The notes under the pieces: generated by a model
What the model was told of the DNA's origin: nothing
Database searches by the model: none
What the model saw: only the letters and a program-made list of their open reading frames with translations
Part shown: one piece after another, positions 1 through 7,029 of the stretch
Layout of the letters: each line of letters begins with the position of its first letter
Position numbering within the stretch: position 1 is the stretch's first letter
Source of the DNA: an uncultured Pelagibacteraceae bacterium
GTDB taxonomy: Bacteria; Pseudomonadota; Alphaproteobacteria; Pelagibacterales; Pelagibacteraceae
NCBI GenBank assembly: GCA_902634305.1
Contig: CACPJJ010000001.1
Coordinates: 1 to 64,000, forward strand
Direction: 5' to 3'
DNA length: 64,000 bases
Made by a program: the position numbers and the translations under genes

Positions 1-548
1 TTGATTTATTTTCAAAAAAAATAAGACAAGGAGAGACGTATCAAATTAAAATTTGTACTAAATATAAAAATAAATCAACAATTAACCCAGTCAATTTTTT
101 TTGGAAATTAATGAAAATAAATTCTTCGCCCGAGTCTTTTATGATAAGAGATAAAAACTTTTCAATAGTAAGTTGTTCGCCTGAAACTCTTATTGACAAG
201 AAAGGAAATAGTATAATTACAAAACCTATTGCTGGAACACTTAAAAAAAGTAAAAAAATTAACAAAATTAAAGCACTAAATTTTTTCAGAAATAATGAAA
301 AAGAAACGAAAGAACACAACATGATTGTTGATATGGAAAGAAGTGACCTATCAAAAATATGCAAGCCAGGATCAGTGAAAATATTGAAGAAAAAATATGT
401 AGAAGAATACAAACACCTCTTTCATTACGTTACATCAATAGAAGGTAAATTAAAAAAAAATACTACTCCAAAAAATATAATTAAGTCAATGATGCCAGGA
501 GGCTCAGTTATTGGATGTCCAAAAATTAGAACTCTAGAGCTTTTATAA
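1..548 (+). CDS. Chorismate-binding enzyme (TrpE/PabB family), truncated at both ends
   Basis: The reading frame is open from base 3, so the true start lies left of the window. The visible ~181 residues carry family motifs in order: GETYQIKI (the GD-x-(F/Y)Q region), SCSPE, KPIAGT, KEHNMIVDMERSDL and PGGSVIGCPKIRTLEL. These belong to the chorismate-binding domain of anthranilate synthase component I and aminodeoxychorismate synthase. The PIAGT form leans towards TrpE, but TrpE and PabB cannot be separated safely. The protein stops right after the PGGS...K.RT.E motif, so the final ~80-100 residues of the domain are missing. The stop codon lies inside the left 27-bp inverted repeat (539-565). 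The truncation is therefore tied to the rearranged junction and probably does not reflect a normal gene end. Confidence 0.8.
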   Translation, partial: DLFSKKIRQGETYQIKICTKYKNKSTINPVNFFWKLMKINSSPESFMIRDKNFSIVSCSPETLIDKKGNSIITKPIAGTLKKSKKINKIKALNFFRNNEKETKEHNMIVDMERSDLSKICKPGSVKILKKKYVEEYKHLFHYVTSIEGKLKKNTTPKNIIKSMMPGGSVIGCPKIRTLELL

Positions 549-1032
549 TTCTATACCAAGGTTGAGCTTCTGAATAAACGTCTACTCTCAAGAAAAACCA
601 AAACCAACCTCCACCGACTACTGTCATAATAGCCCCAACATGCCAAATGATAGGCCAGAAAGATGGGGTATCTGAAGATGGACTTGAATAACAAAAAATC
701 ATTATTGCTGATCCAACCCAGAATAAAATTGTTCCATACATCCCAAGCAAATGAGCTGCTCTTCTTTTGCCAGCCCCAAGTTCAGAAGTAGTAGCTATAT
801 CGCTTACAATTGTTTTAGAAATTACAGATATTCTTTCACCTGTGCTTAAAGTTTTAGTAGCAGATAATTTTGCTTTTTTTGCATTTTCAAAAAAATACTT
901 AACATTTTTTTTATGAATTATATCTATAAGGGTGCCAACAACAATTAAGATAACCATTAAAACAACAAAAGACTGCATAAATATTGGAGATACAGTTTCG
1001 GCTAATATTGCAAATGGATTAACAGATAGCAT
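526..1032 (-). CDS. aprM: AprM 5' half (APS reductase membrane anchor), inverted
   Basis: This 168-residue minus-strand frame starts with ATG at 1032, preceded by a good ribosome-binding site (GAAAGGGAA on the minus strand). It has hydrophobic segments near residues 15-40, 93-115 and 127-148. It ends ...AQPWYRIIKA followed by three residues (LEF) from non-homologous sequence. The plus-strand fragment starting at 1083 repeats QPWYRIIKA and continues as a membrane protein leading directly into aprB and aprA. Joining residues 1-165 to the 101 residues after the repeat gives one continuous 266-residue protein. It is assigned to AprM, the proposed membrane subunit of SAR11-type APS reductase, mainly from its position before aprB. 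As it stands the gene is broken by an inversion or chimera. Confidence 0.75.
   Translation of the reverse strand: MLSVNPFAILAETVSPIFMQSFVVLMVILIVVGTLIDIIHKKNVKYFFENAKKAKLSATKTLSTGERISVISKTIVSDIATTSELGAGKRRAAHLLGMYGTILFWVGSAIMIFCYSSPSSDTPSFWPIIWHVGAIMTVVGGGWFWFFLRVDVYSEAQPWYRIIKALEF
539..565. repeat. Left copy of 27-bp perfect inverted repeat
   Basis: Bases 539-565 are the exact reverse complement of 1082-1108. The bases just outside the match (538/1109 and 566/1081) do not pair, so the repeat is exactly 27 bp with a 516-bp spacer. On the minus strand this copy encodes residues Q-P-W-Y-R-I-I-K-A, the current end of the 5' half of aprM. On the plus strand it supplies the stop codon of the truncated TrpE/PabB-like gene. 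Confidence 0.95.
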
Positions 1033-1081
1033 ATGATTTTTCCCTTTCGAATAAAGTATTTAGTATAGTTAACAAAATAGA

Positions 1082-1108
1082 TCAACCTTGGTATAGAATT
1101 ATAAAAGC
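1082..1108. repeat. Right copy of 27-bp perfect inverted repeat, inside aprM
   Basis: This is the exact reverse complement of 539-565. It lies in the coding frame of the aprM 3' fragment and encodes Q-P-W-Y-R-I-I-K-A followed by DLFVLAL. Inversion between the two copies would place the ATG-bearing half of aprM in frame with the remainder. Confidence 0.95.
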
Positions 1109-1415
1109 AGATTTATTTGTTCTTGCTCTTGTTGCGTCATCTCTAACTGGTTTAATTTGGTCTTATTTACAATCTTTAAATTTAAATGACAGATGGGATG
1201 ATAAAGTATTTTTAGTATTATTTATTGTATCAAACATTGTTTTATTTGGAGGAGTATATTGGTCTAAATTTGCACATATGTTTTATAAACCAGGAGCTGC
1301 GATACAGAAAAATTTAGCAGAAGCTGACGGTTCCAGAGACAATTTGCCACCCGAAGCAGATGCCCCAAAACAATTTGGATTAGGTATAAGTAGAGAGAAT
1401 CCAAAACATTATTAA
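1083..1415 (+). pseudogene. aprM: AprM 3' half (APS reductase membrane anchor), lacking a start
   Basis: The frame reads QPWYRIIKADLFVLALVASS and on to ...ISRENPKHY with TAA at 1413-1415. It has two hydrophobic segments: DLFVLALVASSLTGLIW, and the stretch around VFLVLFIVSNIVLFGGVYW. The C-terminal tail is polar. No credible in-frame start codon with a ribosome-binding site lies upstream, because the initiating half sits inverted at 526-1032. aprB begins 28 bases after the stop, with a GAAAGGAAT ribosome-binding site between them, which is the expected aprM-aprB-aprA order. This is read as the second half of one split gene and not as an independent protein. Confidence 0.75.
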
Positions 1416-1443
1416 AATGATTTTGAAAGGAATAAAATAAATT

Positions 1444-1914
1444 ATGTCAACTTTTGTATATATGACTCGTTGTGATGGTTGTGGTCATTGTGTAGATATT
1501 TGTCCTTCAGACATTATGCACATAGATGAAACTATAAGACGAGCAAAAAATATTGAACCAAATTTTTGTTGGGAATGTTATTCATGTGTTAAAGCTTGTC
1601 CTAACCATGCAATAGATGTTCGAGGTTATGCTGACTTTGCTCCTATGGGCCACAGTGTAAGAGTTAGAAGAGAAGAAGAAAAAGGAACAATCTCTTGGAA
1701 AATTAAATTTAGAAATGGGACAGTAAAAGACTTTGTTTCTCCAATAACAACAAAACCATGGGGAAAATTTATTCCAAAACTTGCAGATGGTGACAAACCA
1801 AACCAAGGTGAAATAAATTCTCAAATTTTATATTCAGAACCAGAAGGTTTGAATACTAAAAAAGAACTTCCAAAAGTTGAAAAAAGTGCATTTAAAAAAG
1901 GTGTTTATTATTAA
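1444..1914 (+). CDS. aprB: Adenylylsulfate (APS) reductase beta subunit, ferredoxin-like
   Basis: AprB carries two [4Fe-4S] clusters that pass electrons between the AprA flavin and a membrane or soluble partner. Both cluster motifs are visible: CDGCGHCVDICPSD near residues 10-23 and CWECYSCVKACPNHAID near residues 43-59. They are followed by the AprB-typical VRGYADFAPMG segment and a C-terminal tail that wraps the alpha subunit in known structures. The length of 156 residues matches the family. The stop overlaps the aprA start (TAATG), so translation is coupled. In SAR11-type organisms the enzyme is inferred to run oxidatively, converting sulfite plus AMP to APS. The nearby sulfite-releasing lyases support that direction here. 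A clear GGAAT ribosome-binding site precedes the ATG. Confidence 0.95.
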   Translation: MSTFVYMTRCDGCGHCVDICPSDIMHIDETIRRAKNIEPNFCWECYSCVKACPNHAIDVRGYADFAPMGHSVRVRREEEKGTISWKIKFRNGTVKDFVSPITTKPWGKFIPKLADGDKPNQGEINSQILYSEPEGLNTKKELPKVEKSAFKKGVYY

Positions 1915-3770
1915 TGGCTAGAAAAACTATAGTCGAAGATTGCGATATTCTAGTTGTAGGTGGTGGTATGGCTGGTACTGGTGCCACTTTTGAAGCAAGA
2001 CACTGGGGAAGAGATTTAAAAATTATTTGCGTAGAAAAAGCGAATATCGACAGAAGTGGAGCCGTAGCTCAAGGTCTATATGCAATCAACTGTTATATGG
2101 GAATGCAATGGGGAGAAAATCAGCCAGAAGACCACGTTCGATATGCACGAAACGATTTAATGGGTCTTGTTAGAGAAGATCTTGGCTATGATATGGCTCG
2201 TCACGTAGACTCAACAGTACACATGTTTGATGAGTGGGGCTTACCAATGATGAAGAATAAAGAAACTGGCCGTTACCAACGTGAAGGTAAATGGCAAATA
2301 ATGATTCATGGAGAAAGTTATAAGCCAATAGTAGCTGAAGCAGCAAAAAAATCTGCAGATAAAATTTATAATAGGATCATGATTACTCATCTACTAATGG
2401 ATGAAACAAAGGAAAATAGAGTAGGTGGAGCTGTAGGATTCAACATGAGAACCGGAGACTATTATGTGTTCAGAGCAAAAACTGTAATAGTTGCTGCAGG
2501 TGGAGCTTCTCATATTTTTAAACCAAGAGCTGTTGGAGAAGGAATGGGAAGAACTTGGTATGCACCTTGGAGTAATGGATCAGCATATGCTCTTCCGATT
2601 GAGGCTGGAGCTAAAATGACACAAATGGAAAATAGAATTGTGTTATGTAGATTTAAAGATGGTTATGGTCCTGTAGGAGCTTATTTTTTACATTTAAAAA
2701 CTTATACTCAGAATGCCAATGGAGAGAATTATGAGAAGAAATGGTACGATAAAACTAAAGAGTTAGTTGGTGAATATATTGACCACCATCCAACTCCAAC
2801 TTGTTTACGTAATCATGCTTTTATACAAGAAGTCATGGCAGGTGGCGGTCCAATTCACATGGTTACAAAAGAAGCTTTCCAAGATCCGCATTTAGAAACT
2901 GTAGGTTGGGAAAATTTCCTAGGAATGACCGTAGGGCAAGCTGTTGTTTGGGCATCACAAAATATTGATCCAAAATATACAAATCCTGAATTAACTACTT
3001 CTGAACCTTATGTAATGGGTTCACATGCTACTTGTTCTGGGGCATGGGTTAGTGGACCAGAAGATATTGCCCCTCCAGAATATTTTTGGGGGTATAATAG
3101 AATGACAACAGTCGAAGGTTTATTTGGTGCAGGAGATACTGTTGGCGGAAGTGCCCACAAATTTTCATCAGGGTCATTTACAGAAGGTAGATTGGCCGCT
3201 AAGGCAGCTGTTAAGTATATTGAAGAGGAAAAAGCCAAAGATATAAATGTAAGTGACAAACAATGCGAGGATTTTAAAGATATTATATTTAAACCATTGG
3301 AAAATTACACCGTTGGAAGAAACGAAATTACAGGTGGAACTGTCTCTCCTAGTTATATATCTCCAATTCAAGGTCTTCAACGTCTACAGAAAATAATGGA
3401 CGAATATGTTGGAGGAATTTCTTATAACTATATGACTAATGAAAATACACTCAAAAGAGGTCTAGAACTACTAGATTGGTTACAAGAAGATCTAGAAAAA
3501 GTTGGTGCCGAGGATTATCATCAGCTTATGAGAGCATGGGAACTTAAACATAGAACCCTTACATCTCAGTGTGTAACGGAACATACCCTTTTTAGACAAG
3601 AAACACGTTGGCCAGGTTATTACTACAGAGGAGATTATATGAAGTTAGATGACGAAAACTGGCATTGTTTAACTTTATCAAGAAGAGACCCTAAAACTGG
3701 TAAGTTTACCATGGAGAAGGCTCCAGTTTATCATATCGTTGACGAAAAAGAGAAGAAGGAAGCTTCATAA
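1914..3770 (+). CDS. aprA: Adenylylsulfate (APS) reductase alpha subunit, flavoprotein
   Basis: AprA is the FAD catalytic subunit of APS reductase (sulfite + AMP = APS + 2 electrons). The N-terminus has the dinucleotide-binding motif DILVVGGGMAGTGATFEA (residues ~10-27), followed by fumarate-reductase-type features such as VIVAAGGASHIFKP (~191-204) and the FAD-site GAGDTVGGSAHKFSSGSF stretch (~407-424). The conserved C-terminal part (RMMTT-like, QETRWPGYYYRGDY) is intact. The length of 618 residues is normal for the family. The gene overlaps aprB by one base. Codon use contains more G/C than many neighbouring genes, which would fit high expression. No ATP sulfurylase gene is visible nearby. 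Confidence 0.95.
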   Translation: MARKTIVEDCDILVVGGGMAGTGATFEARHWGRDLKIICVEKANIDRSGAVAQGLYAINCYMGMQWGENQPEDHVRYARNDLMGLVREDLGYDMARHVDSTVHMFDEWGLPMMKNKETGRYQREGKWQIMIHGESYKPIVAEAAKKSADKIYNRIMITHLLMDETKENRVGGAVGFNMRTGDYYVFRAKTVIVAAGGASHIFKPRAVGEGMGRTWYAPWSNGSAYALPIEAGAKMTQMENRIVLCRFKDGYGPVGAYFLHLKTYTQNANGENYEKKWYDKTKELVGEYIDHHPTPTCLRNHAFIQEVMAGGGPIHMVTKEAFQDPHLETVGWENFLGMTVGQAVVWASQNIDPKYTNPELTTSEPYVMGSHATCSGAWVSGPEDIAPPEYFWGYNRMTTVEGLFGAGDTVGGSAHKFSSGSFTEGRLAAKAAVKYIEEEKAKDINVSDKQCEDFKDIIFKPLENYTVGRNEITGGTVSPSYISPIQGLQRLQKIMDEYVGGISYNYMTNENTLKRGLELLDWLQEDLEKVGAEDYHQLMRAWELKHRTLTSQCVTEHTLFRQETRWPGYYYRGDYMKLDDENWHCLTLSRRDPKTGKFTMEKAPVYHIVDEKEKKEAS

Positions 3771-3778
3771 TTATATTA

Positions 3779-4129
3779 ATGAGTCTTCTAGACAAATCCG
3801 AGGAAGAAATAATCAAAATCGCTGAACCCATTTGGGCTAACCTTGTAAAATCGTCAAACATTAAAGACTACGGAGGATTTACTAAAGATTTCTCATCTCA
3901 GATGCTCTATGGAGCCAATGAAGTGGAGCTTGGCAAACAATGGGCAAGTAATGACCTTATATCTTCATTGTCAGAAGGCTGTAAAGCTTTCGGCTGCCTT
4001 AAGAGAGGCCAGCATGTTACCATTCTATATAAACAGACTAGCACAAAGATACCAGGAGAGTTTTTAGGACGTCTTGTCCTAGGAGAAGAGGGTGATCAGA
4101 TTAAAGTTTTTGGAGCTACAATCTTTTAA
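3779..4129 (+). CDS. Small conserved-looking protein downstream of aprA, function unknown
   Basis: This 116-residue soluble protein starts 8 bases after aprA and is probably cotranscribed with it. It has no signal peptide, no membrane segment and no metal-binding cluster. It has an acidic helical N-terminus (SLLDKSEEEIIKIAEPIWANL), a central GCKAFGCLKRGQ segment and a beta-rich C-terminus (HVTILYKQ, FLGRLVLGEE, QIKVFGATIF). The fold could resemble the small NTF2/SnoaL-like class, but that is only an impression. The coding sequence is visibly richer in C-ending and G/C codons than the nearby AT-rich genes. Position suggests a role linked to sulfite oxidation, but nothing in the sequence proves it. 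Confidence 0.75.
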   Translation: MSLLDKSEEEIIKIAEPIWANLVKSSNIKDYGGFTKDFSSQMLYGANEVELGKQWASNDLISSLSEGCKAFGCLKRGQHVTILYKQTSTKIPGEFLGRLVLGEEGDQIKVFGATIF

Positions 4130-4193
4130 AAATTTTTTAAATATTTTTTAAAAATTACTTGCAAAATTTTAAAACCAGGTGTAATTCCTATTT

Positions 4194-4340
4194 ATGCTTA
4201 ACAATTTTCTTAAAAATATTAAACCCTCTGTTAAGCAACTTCCAAATCTTCAATCATTTATCAGTGCAAAATCAGCTATATATTTTGGTTTAGTAGCTTA
4301 CTGGGGACTAATTCTTTTTGGAACTTTTTTTAATATTTAA
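4194..4340 (+). CDS. 48-residue single-span membrane peptide
   Basis: The ATG at 4194 follows an AGGTG ribosome-binding site about ten bases upstream, and the frame ends with TAA at 4338-4340. The peptide begins with a basic amphipathic stretch (MLNNFLKNIKPSVKQLP) and then has one hydrophobic helix, AIYFGLVAYWGLILFGTFF, near the C-terminus. It sits 37 bases before the TauE/SafE exporter gene in the same direction. I do not recognise a family. The size, ribosome-binding site, clean transmembrane helix and lack of a competing gene in the gap support a real small membrane protein, perhaps an accessory of the exporter. Confidence 0.6.
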   Translation: MLNNFLKNIKPSVKQLPNLQSFISAKSAIYFGLVAYWGLILFGTFFNI

Positions 4341-4377
4341 TCAAATAGTTGACTTTGATATTTTAGGAGAATAGTTA

Positions 4378-5469
4378 GTGACTATGGAGTATTTTCTTCC
4401 AATAGCAGAAGTTTATGTAAACCTTCCTTTAATATTTATTCTTAGTTTAGTCGTTGGAGTTCTTTCAGGTTTGTTTGGTGTTGGTGGAGGTTTTTTAATG
4501 ACTCCTTTTTTAATTTTCTTAGGTGTGCCACCAGCTTACGCTGTGCCAAACGAAGCAAATAATATTTTAGGCACATCAATCTCTGGCTCAACCACTCATT
4601 ATCTTAAAGGAACTTTAGATTATAAAATGGGATTTATGATTGTCATAGGCGGTGCAGCTGGGACTATTTTGGGTATTATAACTTTTTCTTATTTCCAAGA
4701 CATTGGAAAAATTAATATAGTTATTTCATTGTCATACATGTATATCCTGGCAATTATTGGAACAATAATGCTTGTTCAAGGAGTTACAGAAATTGATAGA
4801 GCAAGAAGAAAAATTGTTGTTAGAAAAAAACTTCACTATCATTATTGGATACATGGTTTGCCTTTTAGAATGAGATTTAAAAAATCTAAATTATATGAAA
4901 GTGCCTTTACACCGATTATTATTGGCCTTGTTGTTGGATTTATAGCTGCAATAATGGGTGTTGGTGGTGCATTTATTTTAGTACCTGCAATGATTTACAT
5001 AATTGGTATGCCAACCAAACTTATTCCAGGAACATCTTTGTTTGTAACGATTTTTGTTAGCGCAATTGTTACTGTACTTCATGCTTTTAATTATGGTTCA
5101 ATTGATCTTTTACTTGTAATGATCTTAATTTGTGGTTCTATTTTAGGTGTTCAGATAGGACAAAAAGTTGGTGAGAGATTTGATAGCTCACAATTTAAAA
5201 CAATTTTAGCAGTTCTATTATTACTTGTTGGTATAGCAATTGCTTATGATGCATTTTTTGCAGAGAAAACTTTAGAAGTTGTAAGTAATAATGGTGCTAA
5301 AACTTTAAGTCCTTTTGCAAAATTTATAAAAGATATTTCTATAAATGTTCCTGTACTTTATGGAATGTTATCAATTCTGCTAGCTCTTATTTTGGGTGTT
5401 GGTGCAGCTATATTAAGAAGATTTTTTTCTAACCTAAGAAAAAATATGAAAGTCGCTAAAAGTAAATAA
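4378..5469 (+). CDS. TauE/SafE-family anion (sulfite) exporter
   Basis: This 363-residue inner-membrane protein has about eight hydrophobic segments. It carries the duplicated TauE/SafE signature: GVLSGLFGVGGGFLMTPFLIFLG near residue 26, and VVGFIAAIMGVGGAFILVPAMI near residue 185. The family moves sulfite, sulfoacetate or related anions. A GTG start at 4378 is preferred because AGGAGA lies seven bases upstream; an ATG two codons later is less well spaced. A long basic cytoplasmic loop (residues ~140-175) and a C-terminal extra hydrophobic stretch are present. With suyAB, xsc and aprBA around it, sulfite is the likeliest substrate, by inference from context. Confidence 0.85.
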   Translation: MTMEYFLPIAEVYVNLPLIFILSLVVGVLSGLFGVGGGFLMTPFLIFLGVPPAYAVPNEANNILGTSISGSTTHYLKGTLDYKMGFMIVIGGAAGTILGIITFSYFQDIGKINIVISLSYMYILAIIGTIMLVQGVTEIDRARRKIVVRKKLHYHYWIHGLPFRMRFKKSKLYESAFTPIIIGLVVGFIAAIMGVGGAFILVPAMIYIIGMPTKLIPGTSLFVTIFVSAIVTVLHAFNYGSIDLLLVMILICGSILGVQIGQKVGERFDSSQFKTILAVLLLLVGIAIAYDAFFAEKTLEVVSNNGAKTLSPFAKFIKDISINVPVLYGMLSILLALILGVGAAILRRFFSNLRKNMKVAKSK

Positions 5470-5478
5470 CTAATTTGT

Positions 5479-6645
5479 TTAAGCACTTCTGAATAATTTA
5501 GTCATAATAAACTCTTTATGACCTAAAACTTCAGCACAAGTTAACCGACCGCTAGCAGCTCTGATTGTTGTTTTTATAAGTTCATCGCCAGCTTGATCCA
5601 TGTTCATTTCTCTTTTTAGGATTTTTGATACATCTAAATCAATATGTTCTTTCATATTAACAGCAGTACTTGGGTTTCCTGTTAATTTAACTACAGGTTC
5701 AATTGCATTTCCAATTATATTTCCTTGTCCAGTTGGAAATAAATGAATATTAAAACCAGCTGCAGCTTGTAAAGTTAAACATTCACCAGCAGCAGAAGAT
5801 GTATCCATAAAATATAATCCAGGGCCTTTTTTAGGCTCTTCGGCAGGAGTTAGTACATCAATAAATTTTCTTGAACCAATTTTTTGAAAATTACCAAAAG
5901 CTTTTTCCTCAATTGTTGTTAATCCACCTGCAATATTACCTGCTGTTGGTTGGCTTTCTGAAAGATCGTTTGTAGCTTCTTTAAGAATAAAGTCATTGTA
6001 ATCACTCCACGTTTTCATGAATTTTTTTTGTGCTTCAGGTGTTGAACCTCTTGTTGCGCAAACTTTTTCGGCACCAGTCAATTCTGAGGTTTCACCAAAG
6101 CAAAGATGAACTCCCAATGGTTCTAATTTATCCATTAAATTTCCAACTGCCGGATTGGCAGCCATTCCTGATGTTGTATCAGACTCTCCACATTTAACTG
6201 ATATCCATAAATCACTTAAAGGACATTCTTCTCTTTGTTTTTCAGAGGCCCATTGAGAAAATTCTTGAGCTTTTTTGGAAGCAGTCATTATTGTTTTAAT
6301 ATCTCCAGCTCCTTCTATACTAAAACCCTCAACTGGTTTTCCAGTTGTAGCTATCGCATCAACAATTCTTTTTGTCCATTTAGGCTCGATACCTATAACA
6401 ACACATGCTGCAACATTTGGATTTTTTCCTGTCCCAATCATTGTGTCGAAAAATAATTCCAGGTCAGCTCCAAACTGCAACCTTCCATAAGCATGAGGTA
6501 TAGCAAAAGTACCTTTTATATTATTAGCAACAGCCTCTGCACATGCATTTGAAATGTCATCAACAGGAAGAATTACAACATGGTTTCTAGTTCCAACTCT
6601 TCCATTTTCTCTTTTGTAGCCTAAAAAACTTTTTGGAATTTCCAT
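5479..6645 (-). CDS. suyB: (2R)-sulfolactate sulfo-lyase large subunit (UxaA/altronate dehydratase family)
   Basis: SuyB with SuyA cleaves sulfolactate to pyruvate and sulfite. The protein (388 residues) has the UxaA C-terminal-type domain: [19 protein letters not shown] at the N-terminus, [16 protein letters not shown] (~51-66), [18 protein letters not shown] (~147-164), and C-terminal [18 protein letters not shown]. The stretches [30 protein letters not shown] and [21 protein letters not shown] fit the sulfolactate lyase branch better than altronate or galactarate dehydratases. The length also lacks the extra domains of those sugar-acid enzymes. The gene lies five bases after suyA in one transcript, divergent from xsc. 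Altronate dehydratase is the alternative, but the sulfur-gene context argues against it. Confidence 0.85.
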   Translation of the reverse strand: MEIPKSFLGYKRENGRVGTRNHVVILPVDDISNACAEAVANNIKGTFAIPHAYGRLQFGADLELFFDTMIGTGKNPNVAACVVIGIEPKWTKRIVDAIATTGKPVEGFSIEGAGDIKTIMTASKKAQEFSQWASEKQREECPLSDLWISVKCGESDTTSGMAANPAVGNLMDKLEPLGVHLCFGETSELTGAEKVCATRGSTPEAQKKFMKTWSDYNDFILKEATNDLSESQPTAGNIAGGLTTIEEKAFGNFQKIGSRKFIDVLTPAEEPKKGPGLYFMDTSSAAGECLTLQAAAGFNIHLFPTGQGNIIGNAIEPVVKLTGNPSTAVNMKEHIDLDVSKILKREMNMDQAGDELIKTTIRAASGRLTCAEVLGHKEFIMTKLFRSA

Positions 6646-6649
6646 ATTA

Positions 6650-6937
6650 TTACCACTTCTTAGTTTTTACATTATGAACATGAACATGTTCACCTTTTTT
6701 AATATCTTTAACAACTTTTCCAATATCATGACCATATTTTAAAATTGTATCTCCTTCTTTAAAGTCTATCATTGCAATTTTATGTCCTAATGGGATCTCA
6801 TTTTTTGATTGAATTTTAACAGATTTATCATTTTCCATAATCCAGCAATTACATTCTTGATTAGAGGTTATTTTTTCAATAACTACAACACCTACATTGT
6901 CCTTTTCATCATGAATAATTATATCTGTATTAGCCAT
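6650..6937 (-). CDS. suyA: Sulfolactate sulfo-lyase small subunit (SAF domain)
   Basis: This 95-residue protein is an SAF-domain subunit of the kind that partners UxaA-family large subunits. It has an [12 protein letters not shown]-terminal strand, a central [23 protein letters not shown] segment and a C-terminal [17 protein letters not shown] strand typical of this fold. It is separated from suyB by only a few bases and reads first, matching suyAB order in other organisms. The start is the ATG at 6935-6937, the only good start in the frame. It faces xsc across a short divergent intergenic region. Confidence 0.85.
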   Translation of the reverse strand: MANTDIIIHDEKDNVGVVVIEKITSNQECNCWIMENDKSVKIQSKNEIPLGHKIAMIDFKEGDTILKYGHDIGKVVKDIKKGEHVHVHNVKTKKW

Positions 6938-7029
6938 AGCGACGATTTCTTTATTTGAAATTTCTTTGATCTTATATATTAATCATGTCCTTAAACAAAT
7001 AAAAATTTTATATATAGAAAGATTTTAAA
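6938..7029. promoter_or_regulatory. Divergent intergenic region between suyA and xsc
   Basis: The 92-bp gap between two divergently transcribed sulfonate genes must hold both promoters. On the plus strand TTGAAA (6955-6960) followed 17 bases later by ATTAAT (6978-6983) is a possible weak promoter for xsc. GAAAGA (7017-7022) can serve as its ribosome-binding site. The very AT-rich sequence makes individual boxes uncertain, and no convincing operator palindrome was seen. Confidence 0.35.

Noticed and set aside
41-412. Minus-strand frame opposite the TrpE/PabB-like gene
   Set aside because: It is the mirror of a frame with recognised protein motifs and has low-complexity hydrophobic content typical of antisense to AT-rich genes.
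5479-6937. Altronate or galactarate dehydratase as the identity of the UxaA-family pair
   Set aside because: Sequence stretches and subunit lengths fit SuyAB better, and no hexuronate genes are nearby, whereas four sulfite-related genes are.
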